DNA of 64,000 nt from NCBI RefSeq assembly GCF_022378355.1, contig NZ_JAKMAJ010000009.1, forward strand, positions 1-64,000, given 5' to 3'. The notes beneath the pieces are model-generated. The model made no database searches. It had not been told where the DNA came from and was given only the letters and a program-made list of their open reading frames with translations. The DNA is from Brenneria bubanii (lineage in GTDB: Bacteria > Pseudomonadota > Gammaproteobacteria > Enterobacterales > Enterobacteriaceae). Of this stretch, positions 1-8,947 are shown piece by piece; position 1 is the stretch's first letter; each line of letters begins with the position of its first letter. Both the position numbers and the translations under genes were made by a program.

Positions 1-2
1 TC

Positions 3-305
3 GTAACGAGCCATGGCGATATCTACATGAAAAATCAGAACGATATTCTATCAAAATCTATTGAGGGACACAGCCTAATGAAAGAAATCTCCAACGCGTC
101 GAAAGAACAAAGCCACGGCATTGATCAAATCAACGTTGCCGTTAATCAGATGGAGGATGTCGCCCAACAAAATTCCGCTTTAGTGGAAGAGTCGGCAACG
201 GCCACCCGTTCTCTCGAAGAACAATCCCGGCAGTTAGTCATGGCCATGGCGGCGTTTAAGGTCGACAGTCGGTCCGATGCGCCGTTGGCGATAACCCAAG
301 CCTGA
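3..305 (+). CDS. Methyl-accepting chemotaxis protein, C-terminal fragment (cut by window start)
   Basis: The frame is open to the left edge and ends with TGA at 303-305, so this is the last ~100 residues of a longer protein. The sequence EQSHGIDQ, then a QQNSALVEESA stretch, then SLEEQ and MAAFKV is the usual carboxyl end of the cytoplasmic signalling helix of enterobacterial chemoreceptors, which couple to CheA/CheW and carry methylated Glu/Gln residues. The ATG at 27 is internal and need not be a start. The ~22 residues before EISNASKEQS do not look like the normal SVxRVxDIM segment, so the receptor may be divergent or damaged upstream; the missing part of the gene would decide. Confidence 0.8.
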   Translation, partial: VTSHGDIYMKNQNDILSKSIEGHSLMKEISNASKEQSHGIDQINVAVNQMEDVAQQNSALVEESATATRSLEEQSRQLVMAMAAFKVDSRSDAPLAITQA

Positions 306-321
306 TTGTACTGCTTCCAGA

Positions 322-359
322 CGCCGCGGCCCCTGTTTTAACCCATGGGGTCAGCGGCG
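322..359 (+). terminator. Possible stem-loop after the chemoreceptor gene
   Basis: CGCCGC (322-327) pairs with GCGGCG (354-359), and CCCC (330-333) with GGGG (347-350). There is no T-tract, so its role as an intrinsic terminator is uncertain. Confidence 0.35.
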
Positions 360-522
360 CGAAAAATCCAAAAGCCCTATCTGAGAAGCTGGCGCCTGAG
401 CGGCGGCTGTTCTTAATTCAATGAGGCAACGGCGCCGTTCACCAAACATGCCCCGCTTGCTTAATAAGCATAAAAGCGTTAATACCAGCAATAATCTGAT
501 TTGAAATCAGTATGATAATAAA

Positions 523-849
523 TCATTTTTTATTAATCTTAATTTCATGCAACTCTTTTCTGAGATCAATGATTTCTTCCGCCAATTCACGGCATAGCGC
601 GGCATTCATCAGATGATCCTGCGCATGAACGATGATGAGATCTAGCCTGCTCTTTTCTTTATCATGCGTGCCGATAAATTCCGTCTGGATTGCCTGCGCT
701 TTACGAATGGCGATTGCCGCCATCTGTAACAATTGGCCTACCTGTTCCCATTCGGCTTTACCGGCGGCGCGTAACGCCTCCATTGAACAGGATCGCGCCT
801 CGCCAGACTTGACGATCAGCTCAATCATGCGAATGTCAATATCCATCAT
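523..849 (-). CDS. PTS lactose/cellobiose-family EIIA component
   Basis: This 108-residue protein is full length for the PTS EIIA Lac/Chb family, small helical trimers that pass phosphate from HPr to a sugar-specific EIIB. The hallmark VHAQDHLM is at 74-81. By family precedent His75 is the phosphorylated residue and Asp78, three residues later, the metal-binding Asp. The N-terminal SGEARSCSMEAL is also typical. The start follows a clear GGAGGT ribosome-binding site. No EIIB, EIIC or phospho-beta-glucosidase gene is in the window, so this is an orphan EIIA that could serve a permease elsewhere or have a regulatory role. The family call is firm; the sugar is unknown. Confidence 0.88.
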   Translation of the reverse strand: MMDIDIRMIELIVKSGEARSCSMEALRAAGKAEWEQVGQLLQMAAIAIRKAQAIQTEFIGTHDKEKSRLDLIIVHAQDHLMNAALCRELAEEIIDLRKELHEIKINKK

Positions 850-1165
850 ATTTACCTCCGGTTTATTTATTGGTTTCCTGAAGTAAAAATCGCGGCTATT
901 CCTTCTATGCTATTTACCGGTTCGCTATTTACTATTTTTAAAAAAATTAATCAGATAAATCAAAATAACAGGAAACACGCCCCATAATCAGGCAAGCCAG
1001 ACGTTGATGATGACCGGCCCACTGAAATAATGCGGTAATCATATTGATTAATGTCAGAACAGCGGGATGGGGGTCGAAAAAGCGTCTGATATCAGTATAG
1101 TGCATATCATCAGAGATTAGGGGGGGGAATGCTTGCCCCTCTCCCCCCGCAGCCGGAACACAAAC
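850..1165. other. Intergenic stretch without a recognised gene
   Basis: AT-rich DNA from 890 to 970 lies upstream of the EIIA gene and probably holds its promoter. The part next to 1165 has runs of G and C (about 1121-1149) that could fold as the end of the tail-protein transcript. No coding sequence is supported here. Confidence 0.5.
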
Positions 1166-4162
1166 TTACTGACTGACGCTTGCCGTTGCGTGGTCCGGTA
1201 TGGCGGTGGCGGAGTAAATATCATACCCGGCGCCATGTTGTTTATAGGTCAGGTATAACCCCAGACCGCGGAAGATTTCGCCGGAATAAAAACCGAACGC
1301 CATGCCGTTATCCGAAGCGACGCGAGCCGCCGGCGACCATGCGCCATTGATATTTTTACCCGGCACCGTCGTCACGGTAAAGTTATCCGCCAGCCCCTTC
1401 ACACAAACATCAATATACTGCTCAAGTCCGTCGACATCGCAACCGGCAAGCAGCGCGAAGCATGAGCCGGCCAGCCACAGCCCCGTCATATGCCCGGTAA
1501 AACCGGTATAAAGAGGCGGATTAGGCGCAACCGGGAAATCATCCGGCGTCTGCCCGCCATTTTCTTTACTGAACGTCATCAGCCAGTTAATCCAGCGCGT
1601 CACGTATAGCTCAAGGCGCTCCGGCACGGTTTGCCCTCGAACCTTCAGCTCATACCAGGCGCGAGCCGCTGCATTAAATGCCCTCGGCTGGTATCCCGAC
1701 CAGGGCTTCCCATCCCCCCAGTGATAGGTCGTCCATGTATCAGCGGCGCCATATTTATAGTTATCCCAGCGGTTCCAGATATAGGCCGCGCAACCCGGCC
1801 CGAGCGTGCCCACCTGCTGCTGATACGCCACCTGACTGTCATACAAAAAATCGATCTGATTGCTCAGCCAGGTGGCGTACTTTGTCGCGTCGGAATGTAG
1901 ACAGTACATCAAGGGATACTGATACCCCGGATACGGCATACCATGCCAGGCGCCGATTTGATCGGAGCCTTGCGAATAGATATTTGAAAACGGAATGACG
2001 CCGGGGCAATAGGCCAGCGAGTCAAGGCGATAGTCGATAATGGTGCAGTCGCCGATCGCGGCATGCCAGGCTTCAGAGCACGACAAAGCCATTCGGTAGG
2101 TCATGGTCCAGCCGTTATCCAGCGAAAACAGCGGCGGAACCTCATTAACGACGTAATAGCTGAAATGAGAATTCGTTGTCGACGCATCGAGCAATATGGA
2201 TAGCTGACTGACCGTGGCGTATACCGGTGATGTCGGTTTGGCTTCCGAACTCTTATGATGTGGTTGATAGCTGGATAACGTGGCGGCGGATTTTTCAAAC
2301 ACCGCCGTCGACCATTTACCGTTTGTGGCCGGCAGCATCCACCACCAACGCCATTGATTCTCATCGGTCAGACGCATATTAAAGTCAGCATCCGCACGAT
2401 AAACGATCGATACCGGCGCCGCCGCGCCTGCCTCCGTCAACCAGAACCCGATGATAAAACCCGCATCGTCGTTCGGGAAGGTCGCGTTGATGATCGTGGC
2501 ATCTCGCCCATCATAAACCTCGGCTTCAAAAGCCTCTGTCCATGTACAGCCGCCATAGTCGGTCACGGCTTTGCCATCAGCCACCAGATAGTCTTCTTTG
2601 GTCTCCGGGTTGGTCATCAGCGCCAGCGAGGTGATATGAATATCTTGCACCACGGGCGACATGGAAGATGATTTAGGCAAAGCCAGACCGTACCAGACGG
2701 GGTTGCTGACCGCCTGCTTTGTCGCACTGATATTCAACATGGCCCGACAGCCGAGTAAGGCTCCGGACACGCCGACGCCGCCATAAGTCACCCGCAGCTT
2801 CGAGTCCTGTCCGGCACGAAACCAGACCGACTGCTGCTCAAGAAAGTGCTGTGATGCGGCGGCGGACGCGATGGTGATATACCCCTCCTCGTCCCGCCCA
2901 TACTCAATCACCGCCCCCGACGGCGACGAAAAGTCGTAGCTGACGCCATCGGTAAACGGGGTGTTTGCGCTGGTGCTCTGGCGGAAAAACTTGTCCGACG
3001 CGTCAATATAGGTGTACTCATGGGCGGTAAAGAAAACGCAATCCAGCGCTTTTTTATAACGCGTCTCGCCGGTTATGCGCCACAGCAGATAACAGGCATC
3101 GATGAACCACACCTCCGCATCGGCGGCATTGCCCATCTGACTAACGGCCTTCGGCAATGGCGTATGTACGGGACGATTGTGCCAGGGTTCGTTTCTGGAA
3201 AATAAATAGCCGCCGTGGTTAACCGGAAGTCTTACCGCGTAGTTAAGAAGATATACGCCGTTTAGCGTGCTGTCCTCCAGTTGCACCGTGCCGATATCGT
3301 CATTCGCGATGCCGCCGGCGATGATATCGCCAGACCATTGCTGACCATCCGCGCCTTTGCCGACGCCAATCTTATTGTTCGTCCAGACATTCAGCCAACT
3401 GACGGCATATTCGGTTGCCTGATTCGACGAACTATCCCAGGCAACAGTATAAGGCGCGCCGAGATAACCCTGCCAGTCGATCCATGCCAGTGAATTCCAC
3501 GGCTCATTAACGCTGGTGGTATTGCGATGGGAATCATAAACAGTCTGCCAGTCAATCAAGCCCTCGACATTCTCGGTGATCTGCTGAACGGAGCCATTAA
3601 TGGCATCCCACATCATGTGACCACGATGAGCGAATGTCGCCACATCGAGATATTCGCCCCAAAACGGAGCGCCGTGCGGTATTTTTGTCTGTCCGTTAGT
3701 GAACACCAATGGAACCGATTTAAAGCCTCCCTGAGTAGGGATATCAGGATTGATCGGGTAGTTGGCGAGTACCGGCTCTTTGGAATTAACGATCCAATTA
3801 CAGACAAAGCGCTGCGGTGAATCGGGAATGGTCTGACCGGCATAAAAATAGTTTATATAGGCGTTCCATGCGCGAATAGCCGCGGTTAAAAATTGCGGAT
3901 CCCGCGTCGCGAGATAAAGATGGCAGTAGCCGATAATATGCAGCGACTGGCCTTCCGTCGTACCGTCGCCGTTTGGCTGATACTCAGCCATGGTGTCGGC
4001 GATAAAATGCCGATTATTCGACAATACGCCATCCGGATTCTGAATATAATGTTCTTTGTGCGCGTCTTGCGTCAGCCCGGTATTTCGGCTGATAAAATCC
4101 TGATGCCCATAGAGAATCGACATCACGGTGTTTATCGCGCTTCTTGAGCTAAGTAATGTCAT
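1166..4162 (-). CDS. Large uncharacterised protein coupled to a phage tail-fibre gene
   Basis: I do not recognise this 998-residue protein. Its ATG (4162-4160) overlaps the tail-fibre stop as TAATG, so the two are almost certainly translated together; an 11-residue longer frame starts at 4195 but lacks this logic. It has no signal peptide or membrane segment. The first ~400 and last ~250 residues are rich in Trp, Tyr and amphipathic helices in repeated hairpins (for example AAIRAWNAYINYFYAG, AEVWFIDACYLLWRITGETR and AARAWYELKV), as expected of an alpha/alpha-toroid glycoside hydrolase or lyase. The middle looks beta-rich. A virion-associated polysaccharide-binding or -degrading role is inference from fold impression and context only. 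Real gene: very likely. Function: unknown. Confidence 0.75.
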   Translation of the reverse strand: MTLLSSRSAINTVMSILYGHQDFISRNTGLTQDAHKEHYIQNPDGVLSNNRHFIADTMAEYQPNGDGTTEGQSLHIIGYCHLYLATRDPQFLTAAIRAWNAYINYFYAGQTIPDSPQRFVCNWIVNSKEPVLANYPINPDIPTQGGFKSVPLVFTNGQTKIPHGAPFWGEYLDVATFAHRGHMMWDAINGSVQQITENVEGLIDWQTVYDSHRNTTSVNEPWNSLAWIDWQGYLGAPYTVAWDSSSNQATEYAVSWLNVWTNNKIGVGKGADGQQWSGDIIAGGIANDDIGTVQLEDSTLNGVYLLNYAVRLPVNHGGYLFSRNEPWHNRPVHTPLPKAVSQMGNAADAEVWFIDACYLLWRITGETRYKKALDCVFFTAHEYTYIDASDKFFRQSTSANTPFTDGVSYDFSSPSGAVIEYGRDEEGYITIASAAASQHFLEQQSVWFRAGQDSKLRVTYGGVGVSGALLGCRAMLNISATKQAVSNPVWYGLALPKSSSMSPVVQDIHITSLALMTNPETKEDYLVADGKAVTDYGGCTWTEAFEAEVYDGRDATIINATFPNDDAGFIIGFWLTEAGAAAPVSIVYRADADFNMRLTDENQWRWWWMLPATNGKWSTAVFEKSAATLSSYQPHHKSSEAKPTSPVYATVSQLSILLDASTTNSHFSYYVVNEVPPLFSLDNGWTMTYRMALSCSEAWHAAIGDCTIIDYRLDSLAYCPGVIPFSNIYSQGSDQIGAWHGMPYPGYQYPLMYCLHSDATKYATWLSNQIDFLYDSQVAYQQQVGTLGPGCAAYIWNRWDNYKYGAADTWTTYHWGDGKPWSGYQPRAFNAAARAWYELKVRGQTVPERLELYVTRWINWLMTFSKENGGQTPDDFPVAPNPPLYTGFTGHMTGLWLAGSCFALLAGCDVDGLEQYIDVCVKGLADNFTVTTVPGKNINGAWSPAARVASDNGMAFGFYSGEIFRGLGLYLTYKQHGAGYDIYSATAIPDHATASVSQ

Positions 4163-4938
4163 TAGTAACCCGCCCCTGAGTAGATCCCCAGCCATGTACT
4201 GCCGTTATCGTTAGTCACCAGCGTGACGACATCCTGCTGCCCCTGGGTATAGGATAAAGCCGGGGCAACACCGTTGGGCCATTTGACGTTCTGCGGCCAG
4301 GTAACCTTGTTCGCGCCGCTTCCTTGCACCAAAAACACGATAACCTCCTGCGAGAGGTTCTCCGTTGATGAGGCGCCGCTGATTGACAGTTCGCAAGAGG
4401 CCGAATTAAGCGTCACGATAAAACAGCCATAGGTCGTCACATCAAGCGTCGCCGCGGTGGCGGCGGACATCGCCGTGTGCGGAAATACGCCCGAGGATAC
4501 GGGGGGGCTGCCGTTTTTTTCAGAGATGGCGGCCAAATCGTCAGCCAGCTTTTTCCATGATGGTCCGCTGAAAGTGCTGCCGTCGGCAAGGGTTACGGTA
4601 ATATCTTCGGATTGGCTATAAACCGCCTGCCAGTTAGCCTTATCTCGCGCCGCTATTTTGATCTGGTATTCAATATCATAAGCAAGCTGTGCCGGCACGC
4701 TGAATAATAGCGAGGCGGGTAATACATAAAAGCTTAAACCCGCTGCCGTTGCGCCGGTAAAAGTGCGGATTAACGTTAATGATGTGTCGGACTCTACCGA
4801 CGCGACGGATAACAGGTAAGTTATCCCTCCGGATACGGCTGAAATAATATCCGCGGCTTTTACTTCTTCAGTAAATTTTGTATTGATACCAACAGCCTGA
4901 TCTGAGGCATTCGTTAAAGAAAGTGTTCCTGTAGGCAT
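4162..4938 (-). CDS. Phage tail-fibre protein (prophage or tailocin remnant)
   Basis: The N-terminus (MPTGTLSLTN, then a beta-rich stretch with GIxTKFTEE and SDTSLTLIRTF) and the segment ending VTLADGSTFSGPSWKKLADDL match the virion-attachment region of many phage tail fibres. The C-terminal ~75 residues (VTWPQNVKWPNG, VVTLVTNDNGSTWLG) resemble the beta domain that ends such fibres. The reading frame continues 55 codons upstream, but the start is placed at the ATG at 4938-4936 because AAGGAGG lies five bases before it and the family begins with MPTGT. The product has 258 residues. No other tail, capsid, lysis or integrase gene is nearby, so this is a remnant, a moron or a detached fibre module. 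Confidence 0.8.
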   Translation of the reverse strand: MPTGTLSLTNASDQAVGINTKFTEEVKAADIISAVSGGITYLLSVASVESDTSLTLIRTFTGATAAGLSFYVLPASLLFSVPAQLAYDIEYQIKIAARDKANWQAVYSQSEDITVTLADGSTFSGPSWKKLADDLAAISEKNGSPPVSSGVFPHTAMSAATAATLDVTTYGCFIVTLNSASCELSISGASSTENLSQEVIVFLVQGSGANKVTWPQNVKWPNGVAPALSYTQGQQDVVTLVTNDNGSTWLGIYSGAGY

Positions 4939-5977
4939 AATTGCCTCCTTAGTATTATTTTTTAAATTGAATGTGGATATATCTTCAATGATTCGTTCTC
5001 GGGGTCGCGGCATCATAAAAAAGTCAACGAAAGCCGACATGCCCATGAACTGAAGCATGATGAATATCCGGTTAACGATTTTGATAAATGAATGACCATT
5101 CATTTATTCAGGTGATAATTTCACTATTAAATTAATTACCGTTAATAAATATTATTCTTCACACTCGGTGATAAATAACCGGCGAATCCGAGCGGCGGCA
5201 CAAAACATTGTCGTTTGGCACCATGCAACGCCTTGTCCCTTTACGGGCAAGGCTCATCCACCCCGCGCCTGGCGAGGTCAGCGAGAGTACTCTCCTCAAA
5301 AGCGATGTGAACAGACAACGACGAGACTGGGATTTACGCCGCCAGCGGCGTTTTCAACCGGCGATGAACCGAACGAGCATGGCAACAGGAATAATGGATA
5401 ATCCATTACTCTTATTAGTTACTCGAATAAATTAAAACGCGAAGTTATTTTTACAAAGGAGATAGCTGGATATGAAATAATGATAAAAAGCGGTTCATTA
5501 TTATGTCACTCGATGTTTTCATACCAACGCTACATTTTTATCCTTGCCAGACACCCCAGACAAGCGGCGCGACATGAATATCAATAAGCGCTAAAATACA
5601 ATAAACGACAGCGATGATATCATTTAAGATAATGCTCGCAAAATTGGTCAGGTTCAAGCCCTCTGATTAATAATATTGCTGAAAAATATTTTCCGGCCAA
5701 ATGCACTCAGTAAAGGAACGGCCTATCGACAAAATCGATTTCAATAATAGCGAGGGGACTTCGACTGTGCCGACAGGAGAATGACCAGGCGACGCGAAAA
5801 GGAAAAGGCGCCGCAGAAATAGTGCGGCGCCCTAATTCGATGACAAAGATATTCATGCCCGATCGCGATGCCTGGCTCTACCGCCAGGCGCAACCGAAAA
5901 ACCGCGGCGATGATAAACAGATTTCATCAACCGCGAGTCTCATCGGCATTGCTAACCGATCAATCCTATTGTCGGTT
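4939..5977. other. Long intergenic region between the tail-fibre gene and the membrane protein gene
   Basis: About 1 kb. It holds the tail-fibre promoter region, AT-rich DNA at 5100-5160 and 5410-5700, a GC-rich island at 5170-5400 and a terminator near 5807. Two short open frames around 5168-5435 overlap each other in different frames, have no good ribosome-binding site and resemble nothing I know. The base-composition patchwork fits a decayed mobile-element junction, but no inverted repeats or integrase were found. Confidence 0.4.
5797..5831 (-). terminator. Intrinsic terminator of the 5978-7006 gene
   Basis: A perfect 9-bp stem (GGCGCCGCA at 5807-5815 with TGCGGCGCC at 5823-5831) has a 7-nt loop. 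On the minus strand it is followed by TTTTCCTTTTC, the U-rich tail of a rho-independent terminator about 150 nt after the stop codon. Confidence 0.75.
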
Positions 5978-7006
5978 TCAGGCACGCTTGTTGCAGGTTT
6001 TAACGCCCCACAGTCCAGCTAACGCACTGACAATCGCGCCAATCAGCAGAGCAAAGAACGACCACAGCGCAGCATGCGCCAGTGCGGATGCCGCCATCGC
6101 CGCTTCCTCACGCGCTTTCTGCTTCAGTTCGGTATATTGCTGCTTTGCCTGTTCGATACTGGCTTCAACATCGTTCAATCTCTGATTAACCACCTGAACG
6201 GTTTTATTCTTGGCCTCCATCAGGTTATCAACGGCTTTATTAATCTCTTCCTGCGACATTGAGCTGTTTTCAGACAGCGCCTTGGTCAGGCTGTCGCGAT
6301 CGACATCTTTGGACAGCGCGTCGCCACGTTTTTTCAGCTTATCGGTCAGAGTCTGAATAATCTCGTCGCTGTTTTTCGGGTTAAGCGCAATCGCCTTCAC
6401 CGCCTCGCCAATTTCACCTTTGGCGCCCTCTAACTGCGTATGCATATAATCCGGCTGCAATGATGGAATATTGCTTTTACGCAGGGCCGCCATGACATCG
6501 TTACTCACCGCCTCCGGTTGCAACCGGGTATCCAGATTAAGATTATCGAATGCCTGACCGCCCATATTGGCGAGCCCCTGAACGCCGCCGCCAACGGCAG
6601 CCCCCATACCGGAGATGGCATTACCGGTCAGCGACGCCGCCGACCCCAATACATTGCCGGTCGCTTTCATCGCACCGCCCAGCAAGGCGGTGCCAAGAAC
6701 GGCGGCGACAATCAGGGCCGTCGCCCAGACCAGAAAACCATGAATTAAACCATCCATCGCGGCCAGTCGGCCGGCAATAAAGGCCCCTGCGGCCAGACTG
6801 ATGATGATGGAAATGGCTGACCAAACCAGAACGGTGGTTCCAACGCCGTTGACCGGCTCATCAGACAGCGGATCGACAATCGAAAATCCCAGACTGGTGC
6901 CCAGCGTCGACAGCAATAACGAAACCGCCAATACCGTTATGACGCCGCCAATAATGCTCCCCCATGATATTTTTTTCGCCACGTGCAATTCGTTGATAAC
7001 GCTCAT
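5978..7006 (-). CDS. Membrane protein with N-terminal transmembrane hairpins and a long coiled coil
   Basis: The product has 342 residues. The ATG at 7006 is chosen over an upstream TTG because AAGGAG lies eight bases before it. Hydrophobic segments lie at about 14-38, 58-84 and 88-110, followed by a Gly/Ala-rich stretch (about 115-150) resembling membrane-packing glycine zippers. A charged helical region (about 190-310, rich in K, E, Q and D) has coiled-coil character, and a final membrane segment sits at about 312-336. It resembles conserved enterobacterial inner-membrane proteins of unknown function; no catalytic motif is visible. It is monocistronic with its own terminator. A stress or envelope role is possible but unsupported. 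Confidence 0.8.
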   Translation of the reverse strand: MSVINELHVAKKISWGSIIGGVITVLAVSLLLSTLGTSLGFSIVDPLSDEPVNGVGTTVLVWSAISIIISLAAGAFIAGRLAAMDGLIHGFLVWATALIVAAVLGTALLGGAMKATGNVLGSAASLTGNAISGMGAAVGGGVQGLANMGGQAFDNLNLDTRLQPEAVSNDVMAALRKSNIPSLQPDYMHTQLEGAKGEIGEAVKAIALNPKNSDEIIQTLTDKLKKRGDALSKDVDRDSLTKALSENSSMSQEEINKAVDNLMEAKNKTVQVVNQRLNDVEASIEQAKQQYTELKQKAREEAAMAASALAHAALWSFFALLIGAIVSALAGLWGVKTCNKRA

Positions 7007-7488
7007 ACCCAAAACTCCTTTTATGCGGACTATTTCAAACGTCCGGCATGTTGTGAAATATGTAAAAACATTAAATCATTTAAAGTATAGCCCTAATTAA
7101 AAAAACAAGAGGAGGAATGAAAGAGCTAAAAACCCGTCGCCGAAACGCACAAAAATAGACATATAAATTCATTATCCTTAATATAATCAAAAAGATAATC
7201 ACAGATAACGTATTTAATATAAAATAAATAATCACCCAAATTAATAGCATGTCATACGAATAGTTATATTAATTAATATAACGTTCGGGTAGCGATAGAA
7301 TAAGCCGCGTTCAACACGGCAAAAATGATTGAAATAAACCCATCGCTTTGCTAACGTGCGATTGGCGCGATCGTCGCCTCCTCGTCCGCGGAAAGGGCTG
7401 CGCCCATGATCGATGAAACGGTATGCCTTATTGGCTTTCCCTTTTCTGTCTGACTGGCGGGGCACAGACCTTAGAAAAGGGGCGCATA
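7007..7488. other. Divergent intergenic region, AT-rich
   Basis: About 480 bp separates the divergent genes at 5978-7006 and 7489-8766. Positions 7060-7290 are strongly AT-rich and should hold the promoters. No convincing open frame, RNA gene or operator was identified. Confidence 0.5.
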
Positions 7489-8766
7489 ATGACGTCATCC
7501 CGACCTGCCGTATTTTCCTCGCCATTTCGCATTAATCTTGAACAACAGCGTAAACGCGCGAAAGCGTTGCGCAATGCCATCCGCCAATCCGATCCTGATG
7601 CGATTGCCCGTTTTCAACGTTTCCATCCCGGTCTGACCCCAGAGGAGCTGATTCGTCAGCATGGGCGGCTGAGCGATGCCCAATGGATCCTCGGCCGGGA
7701 ATTGGGGCTGCCGAGCTGGCCGAAGCTAAAGGCGCATATCGCGGCGATGGAACAAGCGAAAAAAACGATCGATAGCCAACCCAATCCGCCGGATCACGCG
7801 CAGACCACTTTGCATATCCGCTGCGGTTCCGATATTCAGCGCGCTCTTCAGCAGGCTGGATTTACCGGCGATTATCTGGCCTATAGCGATCCCTTTTGCC
7901 AGGGGCCGGTGCTTGCCGACGAAGACTGGTTATTAGCTCGCGTAGAGTTTCTTGCCGCGCACTATGCGGGTCGAATGGGCGTCAGTCAGCAACAGCTTCT
8001 GCAACAGCGTGAACGGGAGGAACGCGCGCTGCTCGCCGCGTCCGACCGTTATCAGCGCATCGTGCTGTGGTTTGAGCACGACAGCTACGATCAGCTGATT
8101 CTGGCGCGCTGTCTGGCGCAATTCCATCGCCGCCCGGCGCCATTGCTTGAGATGGTAACGGTCGACCATTATCCCGGCAGCCGTCGTTTTGTCGGATTGG
8201 GGCAACTCCCCAAAGAGGCCTTGCTGCTGCTCTGGCAGTCGCGTCGGCCGGTGACCGCCCGCCAATGCCTGCAAGGCTATCAGCTATGGACGAGCCTGCG
8301 TTCGGATAACCCGGCGGCGCTGCCGTCTTTGGCCGACGGCGCCGCGGACGACCTGCCTTTTCTGCCTCAGGCGCTGCGACGCCACTGTCAGGAATTTCCC
8401 GATATCGCGAATGGTCTCGGCTTGACGGAACAGTTGGCGCTGCGCTGCCTGGCTGAACATCCCTCTACCTATAAGCAGCTTTTTCATCGACTGATGGAAG
8501 ATTATGAGCCGCTTCCCTGGCTCGGCGATATCATGCTGGATGCGATTATCGATGGCCTGAGGCTGGCGCCTAAACCGGCGCTGTTTCTGGATCCGGCGTC
8601 AGCTGTTTTGCATCTGACGCCGCTTGGCCGCGAACTGCTGGCCAATCGTTCGGACTGGATGCAATGCCAACCCGCCGTGCGCTGGCTGGGCGGCGTGCGC
8701 ATCGCCGGCGATCAACCCTGCTGGCGCTGGCATCCGCAACGGCAACAGCTGGTGCTCACCGCCTGA
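7489..8766 (+). CDS. DUF1835 domain protein
   Basis: The product has 425 residues. Residues 1-85 have the pattern seen in front of bacterial ankyrin-like proteins: NLEQQRKRAKALRNA, then DAIARFQRFHP and LSDAQWILGRELGLPSWPKLKAHI over about 60-84. Residues ~107-225 are a DUF1835 domain (TLHIRCGSDIQRALQ; YSDPFCQGPV; VLWFEHDSYDQLIL). The remainder is the helical region normally attached to it. The biochemical function of the family is unknown. The start is the ATG following GAAAAGGGGCGCATA; an upstream frame extension of 22 codons is judged non-coding. It stands alone between a divergent membrane protein and folD. Confidence 0.85.
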   Translation: MTSSRPAVFSSPFRINLEQQRKRAKALRNAIRQSDPDAIARFQRFHPGLTPEELIRQHGRLSDAQWILGRELGLPSWPKLKAHIAAMEQAKKTIDSQPNPPDHAQTTLHIRCGSDIQRALQQAGFTGDYLAYSDPFCQGPVLADEDWLLARVEFLAAHYAGRMGVSQQQLLQQREREERALLAASDRYQRIVLWFEHDSYDQLILARCLAQFHRRPAPLLEMVTVDHYPGSRRFVGLGQLPKEALLLLWQSRRPVTARQCLQGYQLWTSLRSDNPAALPSLADGAADDLPFLPQALRRHCQEFPDIANGLGLTEQLALRCLAEHPSTYKQLFHRLMEDYEPLPWLGDIMLDAIIDGLRLAPKPALFLDPASAVLHLTPLGRELLANRSDWMQCQPAVRWLGGVRIAGDQPCWRWHPQRQQLVLTA

Positions 8767-8947
8767 TCTTTATGCTGGCGGCAAAGAGGCCTGCCCGATG
8801 GCCGGAGCGAAACGACAATACTCAGAATGAAGGGCCGATTTGCCGCCCTTCGAATGATTATATTGACGCAGTGCCTGACAGCGCGGCCAGCTTCTGACAA
8901 AATAGCGCCACTTCCTCCGCATTTAACATTGATGGACCTCATCGAAG

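Noticed and set aside
4939-5103. 55-codon N-terminal extension of the tail-fibre gene
   Set aside because: The AAGGAGG site and the family N-terminus both place the start at 4938; the extension lacks similarity.
5168-5435. Two overlapping short frames downstream of the tail-fibre promoter
   Set aside because: They are in different frames over the same bases, lack ribosome-binding sites and resemble no protein family.
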